This document shows, in pieces, positions 37,301 through 47,334 of a DNA stretch of 64,000 bases. The notes under the pieces were generated by a model, which did not search any database, was not told the origin of the DNA, and saw nothing but the letters and a program-made list of their open reading frames with translations. The translations under genes were made by a program, and so were the position numbers. Source of the DNA: Vibrio sp. B1FLJ16 (GTDB lineage Bacteria > Pseudomonadota > Gammaproteobacteria > Enterobacterales > Vibrionaceae); the NCBI RefSeq assembly GCF_905175385.1, contig NZ_HG992750.1, positions 1,240,001-1,304,000 on the forward strand. Direction: 5' to 3'. Every line of letters starts with the position of its first letter. Position 1 is the first letter of the stretch.

Positions 37301-39792
37301 ATGTCTGACTTTAAAACGCTGCCAAAACTCGTCACCGTAGCTGTCACATTAGCTCTCGCTGGTACCGCCACAGCTGGCAAACATCACGAACAACAAAATC
37401 ATGATCGTGGTAATCACCACAAACTACAGCTTCAAGACAGTGATATTAAGTACACTAAGAAAGCAGAATCCATGCTTAAAAAAACTTAGCCTCAGTGAAA
37501 AACTGGATATTCTGTCAGGTCCCGGAATGGACTTAACCACCTATCAGGGCCAGGACGCGATTAATTTAGATTCTGACAAAGACGTAAGCGGTGTCGCTGG
37601 CTATATCAATGGCGTTAAAAATAAAAAATTAGATATTCCGGCGGTAAAACTGGCAGACGGCCCTGCCGGTTTAAGGATTCAACCGTTACGTGATGGGGAC
37701 AACAATACGTACTACGCAACAGCCTGGCCTATTGGTTCTTTACTGGCTTCAACATGGGATACCAAGCTGGTTCAAAAAGTTGGTCAGGCCGAAGGTAATG
37801 AAGTCAAAGAGTATGGCGTCGACTTTTTGTTAGGCCCGGGGATGAACATTCAGCGTAACCCGCTTCTGGGTCGTAACTTTGAGTACTATTCTGAAGACCC
37901 GGTTTTATCAGGAAAAATCGCGGCAGCAATGGTAAACGGACTTCAATCCAATCAGATAGGTGCCACACTCAAACACTTTGCTGCGAACAACGCAGAAACA
38001 AACCGCTTTTTCAGCAATACCGTGGCTGACCCTAGAACTCTACGCGAAATTTACCTGAGAGGCTTTCAGATTGCGGTAGAAGATGCGCAGCCATGGGCAA
38101 TCATGAGCTCGTATAATCTCATCAATGGTACCTACGCGAACCAACGTAAAGACCTTATGACTGATATTTTAAGAGGCGAATGGGGCTTCAAAGGTCTGGC
38201 AATGTCCGACTGGTTTGCAGGCAACGTCTCTGGCTTACGAAGTGACTTCACTGGAATTGTAGAGGGCGGACGAGATGTCGAGTCAGCAGCCAAACAAGTC
38301 AGTGCGGGTAATGATTTAATCGAGCCGGGTGGCGTCAAAACGGACCTTCTCAATTCTTATGAAAATGGCACGCTGACAATCGAAGAGATTGATAAAAGCG
38401 TTGTTGCCATTCTTGCTCAAGTGCAGAAAACGCCTTCATACAATAACTACAACTACTCTGATGCTCCGGATCTCGATGCACACGCTGAGTTGGCAAGACA
38501 AGCAGCGGCAGAAGGTATGATCTTACTTAAGAATACAGGGTCCGCTCTTCCACTCTCACAAGGAAGTAAAGTAGCTTCATTTGGTACCACTCAGATTAAT
38601 ACCCTTAAAGGAGGCACAGGCAGTGGTGATGTGAATGCCGCCTACATTGTCCAGATTGCTTCTGCACTGGATGAAAAATTCGTACTCAATAAAGATTTAA
38701 CCAGTTATTACAGTGAATACTTCGAAGCGAACAAGCAAACAACCAGTTCGCTTCTCGGGGGCTATGAGTTCTGTTTAGAACCAACGGTAGATGAAAGCCT
38801 GCAAGCGCGCGTAGATGAGTCTGCAGAGAGTGACGATGCCGCCGTCATCACTATTGGTCGACAGGCTGGTGAAGGTGGTGACCGAAGTGCAGAACAAGGT
38901 GATTATCGTCTGACAGATGAAGAGCTGGAAATTATTGATTCGGTTTCAACGGCTTTCCATGCTAAAGGAAAAACCGTCACAGTCGTACTCAATGTGAACG
39001 GTCTTGTTGATACATCAGAATGGTCAGAGAAAGTAGATTCGATTGTTCTGGCCTACATGGGCGGACAAGAAACCGGCAACGCGATCGCCGACATTCTGGT
39101 TGGGGATGTAAACCCAAGTGGTAAACTGGCACAAACAATGCCTAAAGCATACGAAGATGTACCTTCTTCAGAAACATTCCCAGGCGAAGATACCGATGAT
39201 GACGGTCTACCAGATACCGTCAAATACAATGAAGGTATCTACGTTGGCTACCGCTACTACTCTTCGTTCGATAAGGCTCCGGCGTATCCGTTTGGTTACG
39301 GCCTTTCCTACACGAACTTCGAGTACAGCAATCCAACGATTGTCTCTAATACGCTGACCAAAAAAAGGCGGATCTGCTTCAATAACCATCAAAGCTACAA
39401 TAACCAACACCGGTAATGTTGAAGGTAAAGATGCTACTCAGATTTATGTGGCCGCACCAGAAGTGAAACTGAAAAAACCGACCATCGAGCTTAAAGCATT
39501 CAATAAAACAGCGCTGCTAAAAGCAGGTCAGTCAGAAACACTGAGTTTCGATATCCCTGCTAACATCCTTGCGAGCTTTGATACCGACAGCAATCAGTGG
39601 ATTGTCGAACCCGGCGCTTACACCGTTTATGTAGCTCCGTCTTCAGATGTGTTTGGTGATTTCACAGGTAGCGCTGCACCATCAGTACAATTTACGGTTA
39701 ACAAAGAGATTGTCGTTAGTAAAACGATCAAGAATGCGTTGTCATTAGAAGACGGCATAACGGAGGAGGAAATTATTACAATTAAAGAATAA
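37301..39792 (+). pseudogene. Glycoside hydrolase family 3 gene broken by two frameshifts
   Basis: A secreted GH3 beta-glucosidase-like gene of about 830 codons in three frames. Frame 1 (37301-37489) gives the signal peptide (MSDFKTLPKLVTVAVTLALAGTATA). Frame 2 (to 39416) gives the GH3 barrel (LADGPAGLRIQP, GPGMNIQRNPLLGRNFEYYSEDP, KHFAANNAETNR, nucleophile Asp in GLAMSDWFAGN) and the second domain. Frame 3 (to 39792) gives the fibronectin-III-like end (ITNTGNVEGKDATQIYV...). Each switch falls in an A7 run (37478-37484, 39360-39366), and removing one A restores frame both times. All catalytic motifs are intact, so this is either a recent double loss or homopolymer sequencing error. Terminator at 39809-39833. 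Confidence 0.85.
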
Positions 39793-39808
39793 TCCTCTTA
39801 AACCAAAT

Positions 39809-39833
39809 AAAAGCCCGAACTTTTCGGGCTTTT
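39809..39833 (+). terminator. Terminator after the GH3 gene
   Basis: AAAAGCCCGAA / TTCGGGCTTTT perfect 11-bp stem, 3-nt loop, T-rich tail. Confidence 0.88.
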
Positions 39834-40032
39834 TAATTTTTACCTATCCCATTAAATAAAATCCCACCTATCACGCGTTAGAATCTGATCTCGATTCATA
39901 TTTAATCAATTAGGCAAATACATTTTTGGCAATAGATCACTAATTCATTTCTTTATTAAGGCAAAAAAGATAACAGATACTATGTTGTTGGTTGAGCTTT
40001 GTTCATTTATAAAGCAAATAAAAGGACGAATA

Positions 40033-41037
40033 ATGAATGGAAACGTTTCTAATGTACTCACCTCTGCCATGTTGGAGCATTTATCGACATTGGGAAGGAA
40101 CACAGACGAGCTCATAAAGAAATGTGGTATAAACAAGCATGTCCTAAGTAAGAAGTACGGAAGAATATCATCTTCCTCACATTACGCTCTTCTTGAAGAG
40201 TTTATGCCTTACCAGAAATTATTCTTCAAAGATTCAGGGTTAGATGGCATGTACTCTATGTTTCCTGAACTGTTCAGCTTATGCATCAATGAATCTTCGG
40301 CTAAATCTGCCATAGAAAGCTTTATAGAAAATCGCGCTTTAATCGGAACTTGTGATCAATGTGAAGTACAGATAAATAACGACACAATGAAGATAACGTA
40401 TAAGGATACAGGCCCAAACAAAATGATTTCCAGTGCATTATCAAATTTTGTCTTCATTCAGGAAATCATTCATCAATATATTCCTAACGGTAAATACTCA
40501 GTTTCTTTAACTCATACAAACTATGTTCCGCATCATGCCGTCAATGAAAAGCTAAATACCAAATGTTTATTTGGCCAGAGTGAAAACTACTTAATCGTTA
40601 AATCTTCTACACTTACCGAGAGAAACAACCTATTCAATGAGAATCTCTATAAACTTCAGAAAAACAATTTAAACAAGATCAAAAAAGAATTAAGTAATAA
40701 CAAGTTTTCTCATATCGTTGAAGATATGGTGATTTTATTTGTATCAGACAATGAGTTTTTTTGTGACCAAAAAACCTTAGAAAAAGTCTGTAAAAAGTTA
40801 AGAATGAGTCGCTGGACACTAAACAAAAAGTTAGGTGAAGAGAACAAACGTTTTACCGATATTTTTAATAAAGTTAGGTTAGATAAAGCCGTTAAACTCC
40901 TTACTGAAACCAACAAAAGTATGAACGAGATCAGCGAACTGACCCGATTCTCCTCACAATCTGTATTTTCGCGTTTTTTCCGCACGCATACCAACATGTC
41001 ACCGAACCAATACCGCAAGCAAGCTCAGCAGGTTTAA
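40033..41037 (+). CDS. AraC-family transcriptional regulator
   Basis: A 334-aa regulator with an N-terminal Arabinose_bd-like domain (LSTLGRNTDELIKKCGINKHVLSKKYGRISSSSHYALLEEFM) and a C-terminal double HTH (TLEKVCKKLRMSRWTLNKKLGEE, then MNEISELTRFSSQSVFSRFFRTHTNMSPNQYRKQ). ATG 40033 with AAGGA 6 nt upstream is the start. It lies between the broken GH3 and alpha-amylase genes, so control of polysaccharide use is a fair inference. It is distinctly AT-rich and Lys/Asn-rich compared with its neighbours, suggesting separate acquisition. Confidence 0.85.
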   Translation: MNGNVSNVLTSAMLEHLSTLGRNTDELIKKCGINKHVLSKKYGRISSSSHYALLEEFMPYQKLFFKDSGLDGMYSMFPELFSLCINESSAKSAIESFIENRALIGTCDQCEVQINNDTMKITYKDTGPNKMISSALSNFVFIQEIIHQYIPNGKYSVSLTHTNYVPHHAVNEKLNTKCLFGQSENYLIVKSSTLTERNNLFNENLYKLQKNNLNKIKKELSNNKFSHIVEDMVILFVSDNEFFCDQKTLEKVCKKLRMSRWTLNKKLGEENKRFTDIFNKVRLDKAVKLLTETNKSMNEISELTRFSSQSVFSRFFRTHTNMSPNQYRKQAQQV

Positions 41038-41207
41038 ACGAACGCACTCACCTCATCGAGGATTGGGCGTTCTTGGCGTATTAAAACCCAAGTTTCGCTT
41101 AAGCGAGCTTGTTTAACGCCGGATACAACGTCAAACAAAATCAAACGAGAGAGCTGATACACAACAGATAAGCCGTGTATTCAGCTCAATGGTTCAATCT
41201 ATGCCCT

Positions 41208-42562
41208 TTAGATTGCAGGTACCAACAACATGGAAGATTTGGCTGGCACTTTTGTTTCCATACCAGAACCAATCTTGCTGCCAGAAACCATATCCAGCCA
41301 ATCACCCTCTGTTGCAAGAGAGAGCGACTGTGGGCGGGTCGATTTATTGAGCACCAAGATACCTTTATCACCACGCTGTAAGACCAGCATGTCATCGTTA
41401 CCTTCGATAACACTCATTGGTTCGCCATGTACTAGGTTATGGAACTTAATCATGGTCGCCATGCGTGGATCACACCAGGCGTTTTGCCACCTTGGTTTTC
41501 CGTCACGCCCCTTGATACCACTCGTATCTAAGTCGGTATATATCAATGGAACGCCACCATCACGGCCCAAAATGTACGCGTAGGCCAGCCATTCAGCTTC
41601 TTCATCCATAATCAGTTCAAGGAACACGTCATTATTTGGGATATCGTGAGTCACGGCAAAGGTGATCGCTCGTCCCGGTGATAACGCCTCACCAAAGCAA
41701 TAAGGGTCTATCAGTGTAATTTAAAACTGTCCCGTTTCGAAAACGCTTTAAAAATGGTAGAAAACAGCGGGAAGTCATACGCGCCTAAGCGTGTTTCTTG
41801 TAAATAGGGCTCAAGAAAAATCTGATACTCTTCTACCGTTGCCCCGCCATCCGTAATGATCTCTCCAAAGATATGGACATCTTGGGTAATATCTTCAGTC
41901 CAGACGAGTTTAAGATGCTCAAGCGTCATATGCTTGGCAGCATCAATCCGAAATCCCTTTACGCCTATTTCTTTTAACGCTTTTAGATACGAGCGTTGCT
42001 GCTCCACAACATGATCGCAGACCCGTAGCGTAGGTAACCCTGGATCGGTTGGACCGCCGGTAATACGGCCGTTTTGAACTTGCCACTTGTCTTTCCAGTT
42101 TTTAATACCAAATGCTTCAGTAAAATCTTCTTCGGTAAAAAGAGGTTCAGATAAGTCACCAAATAACTTCAGTGCCTGGTATTTCTCTGCATTCTTCTGG
42201 TATTCGTCAAGAACTTCCTGGCGTGGGTATTGTAGGTCTGAGCGCATATGCGCTTCGTTCGCCATATGGTTAAATACGACATCTGCGTAAACAAGAACGC
42301 CAAAACGGCCCAGCTCCTGCACCATATGGATAAAATCTTGAGTGTCACCGAGGGCATTGTCGATAACACGGTAATCTTGAGGTTGATAACGCTGCCACCA
42401 ACGTTCATCGTTGGCACTTTTCATTGGTGGAGAGACCAGTACAGAACCATAACCTAACTCATGGATCTCTTTTGCACGTCGGGCAATGTCAGCATACTTC
42501 CAATCAAAAGCATGCAAAATTACATTCGCACCTGCCGATTGCATTTCATGTAAGCCACTCAT
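41208..42562 (-). pseudogene. GH13 alpha-amylase gene with one frameshift
   Basis: ATG 42562 (AGGAG 6 nt upstream) opens MSGLHEMQSAGANVILHAFDWKYADIA. The (beta/alpha)8 motifs follow: YADVVFNHM, GFRIDAAKHM (nucleophile Asp), HIFGEIITDGG (acid/base Glu). This frame stops at 41711, right after FSKRDSFKL. The next frame continues without a gap as LIDPYCFGEALSPGRAITFAVTHDIPNN, holding the third catalytic Asp (THDIPNN), and ends with the C-terminal domain at 41208. One base is missing near 41717-41722. The intact protein would have about 450 aa and no signal peptide, so a cytoplasmic maltodextrin enzyme. As written it cannot be made whole. Confidence 0.85.
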
Positions 42563-43053
42563 GTTTTTCTCCTACTAACTTCCGCCCACATGTTGCTGCT
42601 AGTTTTATTTTCGAATCGTTGTGAGCGGATTCAATAGTAAAAATTATAAGTGCAATTGCTAAGACCCCCTCACCCTTTGAGGTTTTACTCAAGGATGAAA
42701 ATCAAGGCGTACTTCCTACTCCTTCCACAATGAGACTGGTTTATTGCACCAGACTTCGAGGGTTACCCCACAGTAATAAAGCTATAAAAAGTCATTAAAC
42801 AACTGTTTTATCAATTAAATATGGAAACGGTGTATAAAAAACACTCATACGCCCTTTCAAAGAAAATCGAGACGCAAAAGAGAATTACTCCGATTGAGAT
42901 AACAAAAAATTCACACAAGAATAATTTGCGATAGATCACATTTGGGGAGAAGAAAAACGATCATAAAAAACGATAATCCCTGAACGAATGATGAGATCGC
43001 GCACATTTGCCACCACTCCCTCAGTGTTTCTGAGGGAGTGGCAGGTTACCGGG
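42563..43053. other. Gap with amylase promoter region and an inverted repeat
   Basis: 491 nt with no gene. Besides the CRP-like site at 42620-42635, there is a 12-bp perfect inverted repeat CCACTCCCTCAG / CTGAGGGAGTGG at 43013-43041, next to the stop codon of the alcohol dehydrogenase gene, probably its terminator though without a good T-run. Confidence 0.5.
42620..42635 (-). promoter_or_regulatory. CRP-like site upstream of the alpha-amylase gene
   Basis: TGTGAGCGGATTCAAT fits TGTGA-N6-TCACA at eight of ten positions, 58 nt before the amylase ATG; the same stretch also looks like a lac-type operator (TTGTGAGCGGAT). Confidence 0.5.
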
Positions 43054-44211
43054 TTAGAGTGCTAACTTTAATATCTCTGCTGCATCTTCCGGGGTGATAT
43101 CTTTGTGCTCGCCCATTGTCAGCATCCCATGTTGAATAAGCTTATCTTTTACTGCCGGGATATCTTTTTCACTCAAACCGTATGCAGATAGCCTGGTTTG
43201 GGTACCCATTAGATTGAAGAACTCTTCCGTCTTTTGAATGGCCACATCAACTTTCTCTTCATCTGTGCCAGACGTGATATTGAAAACACGCTCTGCAAAT
43301 TGCAGCAGTTTGCCGCGCTTGTGCTCTTTTTTGTATTTCCACATTGCAGGAAGAACAATTGCAAGGGTCTGCGCATGGTCTAGCCCGTACAGCGCGGTTA
43401 ACTCATGGCCGATAGCATGAGTAGACCAGTCGGTAGGCACCCCACACTTTAGTGTGCCGTTGAGTGCGATGGTCGCCGTCCACATCAGGTTTGCACGCAC
43501 TTCATAGTCATTCGGTGTTTCAAGAGCGAGCGGACCATCTTCTAATATGTTCAATAATAAACTTTCTGCAAACCGGTCTGAAACTTTTGCATTAACAGGG
43601 TAAGTTAGGTACTGCTCCATAATGTGTACGAAGCTGTCTACAGCACCATTAGCAATCTGTCGTGCAGGTAAAGAATACGTAGTTTCCGGGTCTAAGACTG
43701 AGAAAGCAGGGCGAACATGTTCAGAGCCGAATGACATCTTGTCCTGTGTCTCTGCTCGGGTGATAACACCGTTTCGGTTCATTTCAGATCCGGTCGCTGG
43801 CAGCGTCAGCACACATCCTAGTGTAAGTGCTTGTTCTATACAGCCACCTCCGGTCTCGATGATGTCCCAGTAATCACCTTCATAACACGCTGCGGCGGCG
43901 ATGAACTTGCTGCCATCAATAACCGAGCCACCACCAACGGCAAGAATCACGTCGACCTGCTCTTCCTTGGCAACTTTAACGGCTTTCACCAACGTCTCGT
44001 AATGCGGGTTAGGCTCTATACCACCGAATTCAAATACAGTGTGTCCTTCTAGAGCTGTCATGACCTGCTCATATACGCCGTTGTTCTTAATACTGCCACC
44101 ACCGTAAGTAAGCAAGACTCTCTTGCTCGGTTGGATCTCTTCCTTAATGGTCGAGATTTGGCCTTTACCAAAGTTAATTTTGGTTGGATTAAAATAGGTG
44201 AAATTGTCCAT
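43054..44211 (-). CDS. YqhD-like iron-containing NADPH-dependent alcohol dehydrogenase
   Basis: A 385-aa group III alcohol dehydrogenase/aldehyde reductase. The N-domain has the NADPH loop VLLTYGGGSIKNNGVYEQV and ILAVGGGSVIDGSKF; the C-domain gives metal ligands Asp in NGAVDSFVHIMEQ and His residues in FVHIMEQ, WSTHAIGHELTALYGLDHAQTLA. PATGSEMNRNGVITR is typical of YqhD/BDH enzymes, which detoxify short aldehydes. GGGAAG precedes the ATG. The next gene (44390, divergent) is an amine oxidase that would release formaldehyde, a possible link. Confidence 0.88.
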   Translation of the reverse strand: MDNFTYFNPTKINFGKGQISTIKEEIQPSKRVLLTYGGGSIKNNGVYEQVMTALEGHTVFEFGGIEPNPHYETLVKAVKVAKEEQVDVILAVGGGSVIDGSKFIAAAACYEGDYWDIIETGGGCIEQALTLGCVLTLPATGSEMNRNGVITRAETQDKMSFGSEHVRPAFSVLDPETTYSLPARQIANGAVDSFVHIMEQYLTYPVNAKVSDRFAESLLLNILEDGPLALETPNDYEVRANLMWTATIALNGTLKCGVPTDWSTHAIGHELTALYGLDHAQTLAIVLPAMWKYKKEHKRGKLLQFAERVFNITSGTDEEKVDVAIQKTEEFFNLMGTQTRLSAYGLSEKDIPAVKDKLIQHGMLTMGEHKDITPEDAAEILKLAL

Positions 44212-44389
44212 GTTACTTCCCAGGAGTCGAAAAAATGTTCAGCGCGTACTGATAGAATGCTAATCCGCAACGATACAGACATCGTAAGTCAAGATCTACC
44301 ATCATTGATTTCGATGATAGCAACGTCTTTTCAATCAGTTGAGATATGGTACAGTCGCGGAACATGTACAGAACGTTAATGGAGTAATA

Positions 44390-45514
44390 ATGCAGTATGA
44401 TGTGATTGTTGTCGGTGCTGGATCGATGGGAATGTCCACTGGCTATTTCTTAGCTAAACAGGGGAAAAAAGTACTTCTTCTTGATGCGTTTGATCCACCA
44501 CACTCACACGCGAGCCATCATGGTGAGACACGTATTATTCGCCACGCCTACGGAGAAGGCGAAGAGTACGTACCACTGGCATTAAGAGCTCAGGAGCTAT
44601 GGGGTGAGCTGGAGAAATCATCAGGGAAGCCACTGTTTCTGAAAACTGGCGTTCTCAACATTGGTGAAGAAAAATCCCCATTTATCTCCATGCTAATTAC
44701 CAGTGCAAAGAAGCACCAGCTCCCACTAGAAATTTTAAGTGCAGAAGACGCGAACCAACGTTTTGAAGGGCTTAACCTGCCGCCAGAATATATTGGTTGT
44801 TTTGAATCGACATCCGGTGTTCTGAGAGTTGAAGATTGTATTCAGGCATATCGTGATCTTGCATTAAATGAAGGCGCGACCCTACTGACTCATCACAAAG
44901 TGTCTGACATTACACTTAACGATGATTCAGTTACGGTGACCGCCAACGGCAACGCATTCCAGGCGAAAAAGTTAGTCGTCTCTGTCGGGGCATGGTCGAA
45001 TGATTTAATGGATATGCTGGATCTGACACTTCCAATCACTCCGGTACGCAAAACATTTGCCTGGTATAGCGCACCAGAAACGCTTTACGGACAAGGTACG
45101 TTCCCTGCCTTTTCATTTGATACGCCAGACGGAATTTACTATGGATTTCCGAGCATTGACGGCGCGGGGTTAAAGATTGGCCGCCATGATCTAGGTGAAG
45201 TTCAAGATCCGAACGAGGCGATCAGCCCTTTCGAGGAGCAAACCGATGCAACCGATCTTCAGCAAATACTTGATAAACATATGCCAAGAGTGGAATCGCT
45301 GAAGTTCGGTAAGACCTGTATGTATACCCGAACACCCGATGAAAACTTTATAATTGATAATCACCCAAGTAATACTAACGTGATTATTGCCTCGGGATTT
45401 TCAGGGCATGGATTTAAGTTTGCCAGCGTGATTGGTGAAGTAGTTGCGGATATGGCTCTGGAAAAAACGCCTGAATTCAACTTGTCTCTGTTTGCGATTG
45501 ATCGCTTCAACTAA
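44390..45514 (+). CDS. N-methyl-L-tryptophan / sarcosine oxidase-like flavoenzyme
   Basis: A 374-aa monomeric amine oxidase of the MSOX/MTOX group, oxidising N-methyl amino acids to amino acid, formaldehyde and H2O2. The FAD-binding N-terminus is MQYDVIVVGAGSMGMSTGYFLA, followed by the family marks HSHASHHGETRIIRHAYGEG and the C-terminal FSGHGFKFASVIGE. The Cys in KTCMYTRTPDENFIID is the residue that binds FAD covalently. ATG 44390 has GGAG 5 nt upstream. The HASHHGETRI form fits SolA, but the substrate is not certain. Terminator at 45575-45601. Confidence 0.85.
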   Translation: MQYDVIVVGAGSMGMSTGYFLAKQGKKVLLLDAFDPPHSHASHHGETRIIRHAYGEGEEYVPLALRAQELWGELEKSSGKPLFLKTGVLNIGEEKSPFISMLITSAKKHQLPLEILSAEDANQRFEGLNLPPEYIGCFESTSGVLRVEDCIQAYRDLALNEGATLLTHHKVSDITLNDDSVTVTANGNAFQAKKLVVSVGAWSNDLMDMLDLTLPITPVRKTFAWYSAPETLYGQGTFPAFSFDTPDGIYYGFPSIDGAGLKIGRHDLGEVQDPNEAISPFEEQTDATDLQQILDKHMPRVESLKFGKTCMYTRTPDENFIIDNHPSNTNVIIASGFSGHGFKFASVIGEVVADMALEKTPEFNLSLFAIDRFN

Positions 45515-45574
45515 TAACGAACTGCCAAAACACAGTGTGAGCTCTTAATCTAAACTAATACGATTGAGTAACCT

Positions 45575-45601
45575 CCAAAGGCTGTTCATTACAGCCTTTG
45601 G
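45575..45601. terminator. Bidirectional terminator, solA-like gene / thioredoxin gene
   Basis: CCAAAGGCTGT / ACAGCCTTTGG perfect 11-bp stem, 5-nt loop, between convergent genes. Confidence 0.75.
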
Positions 45602-45609
45602 ATTCATCA

Positions 45610-45846
45610 TCAGGAAACAAGCCAGGACTGAACTTTGTCCGCTTGCGGGACACCACCGGCATGCACGACTTCGTCATCCATCACTACAGCGGGAGTCGTC
45701 ATTATACCATAGTTCATAATGGCTTCCATATCAGTCACTTTTTCAACCTGCACTTCAACCCCTTGCTCTGCCGCGATTTTCTCAATCAGGTTCGCCGTAT
45801 TAACACAGTTCGCGCAACCAGAACCCAACACTTTAAACACTTTCAT
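45610..45846 (-). CDS. Small thioredoxin-fold redox protein (CxxC)
   Basis: A 78-aa thioredoxin-like protein of the redox-active disulfide 2 type: MKVFKVLGSGCANCVNTANL with the CANC active site, and the cis-Pro in IMTTPAVVMDDEVV. No signal peptide, so cytoplasmic. It starts 9 nt after the permease stop, with AGGAGG 5 nt before the ATG, and should work with that permease; such pairs are common near arsenic or sulfur/metal genes. Confidence 0.85.
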   Translation of the reverse strand: MKVFKVLGSGCANCVNTANLIEKIAAEQGVEVQVEKVTDMEAIMNYGIMTTPAVVMDDEVVHAGGVPQADKVQSWLVS

Positions 45847-45855
45847 CTTCGCCTC

Positions 45856-46857
45856 CTAAAATTGCCACAGTGGTAAATTAAATATCCATCCCATCAACGT
45901 AAATGCAAACAGTAGTAGCCCGAATAACATGCCCAGAAGCCTCCACTGCATCACTTGTTTCAGCATGACAAACTCTGGGATACTTGCCGCGACCGTACTC
46001 ATACAAAACGCTAATGTAGTACCGATTGGCAGCCCATTTTGCAGCAGGCTTTCCATCACGGGTATTACGCCAGTGGCATTCGAATAGAGTGGTATACCAA
46101 GCAGAACAGAAGCAGGAACCGACCACCACTGCCCTGCTCCTAAGTAGGTTTGTATCCAACCATCAGGCACGAAACCGTGTAAACCCGCACCGATACCGAC
46201 CCCGATAAACACCCATTTCCAAACGCGTCCGACGATCTCCTGCATTTCCTGCTTCGCAAACACATGACGCTCAGACATTGTTATCCCGGAGCTCTCGCTA
46301 TCGGTTTGAGAAACGTTGCTGGGCTGAAAATTCTTGCCCTTATTCATTGCCTTGGCCGCCAGTGGCTGTAACCAGCGTTGGGCACCGATAACATCAAGTA
46401 ACCAACCACTCAAAATGCCAATTAGCATTCCGACCACGACGTACATGACCGTAAACTTCCATCCAAGTAGGCTGAATAGGAGCAACACGGCAATTTCGTT
46501 GATTAACGGAGAAGTAATAAGAAACGCCATCGTAATGCCTATCGGGATACCTGCGGAGGTGAACCCCAGAAATATTGGGATACTAGAACAGGAACAAAAC
46601 GGAGTGATGGCACCAAAAAAACTGCCGGCAAGATAGCCGAACAGCCGTCGTTTACCCGCTAAATAATGCCGTACTTTCTCAACATTTAACGACGCTCTAA
46701 ACAGCGCTATCACATAAATCATGACCACCAGTAACACCATGATTTTGCTTACATCTTCAATAAAGAAGTGAATCGCATCCGCCAGCTTGGTACCCGGCTG
46801 TAAAGAAAACAGTTGGTAAGTCATCCAGTCAGCGAGAGAGGTAAAAATCTCAAACAT
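45856..46857 (-). CDS. DUF318/ArsP-type permease
   Basis: The 333-aa membrane protein has about eight to ten helices and the family marks ITPFCSCSSIPIFLGF (CSCSS, metal/thiol-like) in helix 3 and GIPLYSNATGVIPVMESLL in the second half, separated by a polar loop (about 170-210). Members include the organoarsenical exporter ArsP. Coupled to the CANC thioredoxin downstream; AAGGAG 5 nt before the ATG. No ArsR-type regulator gene is adjacent, so the arsenic link is inference. Confidence 0.8.
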   Translation of the reverse strand: MFEIFTSLADWMTYQLFSLQPGTKLADAIHFFIEDVSKIMVLLVVMIYVIALFRASLNVEKVRHYLAGKRRLFGYLAGSFFGAITPFCSCSSIPIFLGFTSAGIPIGITMAFLITSPLINEIAVLLLFSLLGWKFTVMYVVVGMLIGILSGWLLDVIGAQRWLQPLAAKAMNKGKNFQPSNVSQTDSESSGITMSERHVFAKQEMQEIVGRVWKWVFIGVGIGAGLHGFVPDGWIQTYLGAGQWWSVPASVLLGIPLYSNATGVIPVMESLLQNGLPIGTTLAFCMSTVAASIPEFVMLKQVMQWRLLGMLFGLLLFAFTLMGWIFNLPLWQF

Positions 46858-47108
46858 GTTGGCTCCTTACACTTATATTGTTGACCTGCCAGCTCATCCG
46901 TTATCGCTTACCCATTAGCTAAGTAAATCGATAGCTTTTTGCACAATGCAGAATCACATTCTGAACAATAAGTTCTTTTACTCTAATTTTAGCTTATATC
47001 TGTGTTTCGCTTATATTAAGAGCGCGTATTTCACTGCCTTTTATTTAGCAGAATCCACAGGCCTGATCCTTGGCTATAGTTAAGGTATAACGCTCAAGGA
47101 GTCGTGAA

Positions 47109-47282
47109 ATGAATAATGAAATAAAAGATAAAAGTAATTGGGCTATAGGTGGCGGAACATTACTTGGTTTAGGTGTGGGAATGATCTTTATCCAGCACTC
47201 CGCGCTTGCTTTTGTCGGCTCTCTTATTGCAGGAATCGGCATCGGATTAATTATTGCCGCCATTTTAGGCCACCAAAAGTGA
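47109..47282 (+). CDS. 57-aa small membrane protein
   Basis: ATG 47109 to TGA 47282, with AAGGAG 7 nt upstream. It encodes a short polar start (MNNEIKDKSNW) and two Gly-rich hydrophobic stretches (AIGGGTLLGLGVGMIFI and FVGSLIAGIGIGLIIAAILG) with GxxxG packing motifs, ending HQK. Function unknown; it lies between the permease and alr genes. Confidence 0.6.
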   Translation: MNNEIKDKSNWAIGGGTLLGLGVGMIFIQHSALAFVGSLIAGIGIGLIIAAILGHQK

Positions 47283-47334
47283 GCGCGGTTTGCGAACCAC
47301 ATACTGCGCGGAAAATAAATGTAGGAGCTCGTCG

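Noticed and set aside
37478-37484. Programmed -1 frameshift at the A7 run of the GH3 gene (A-AAA-AAC-like heptamer)
   Set aside because: The heptamer is not in the required zero frame, and restoring the reading needs +1 (or loss of one A), not -1. The second A7 site has the same problem.
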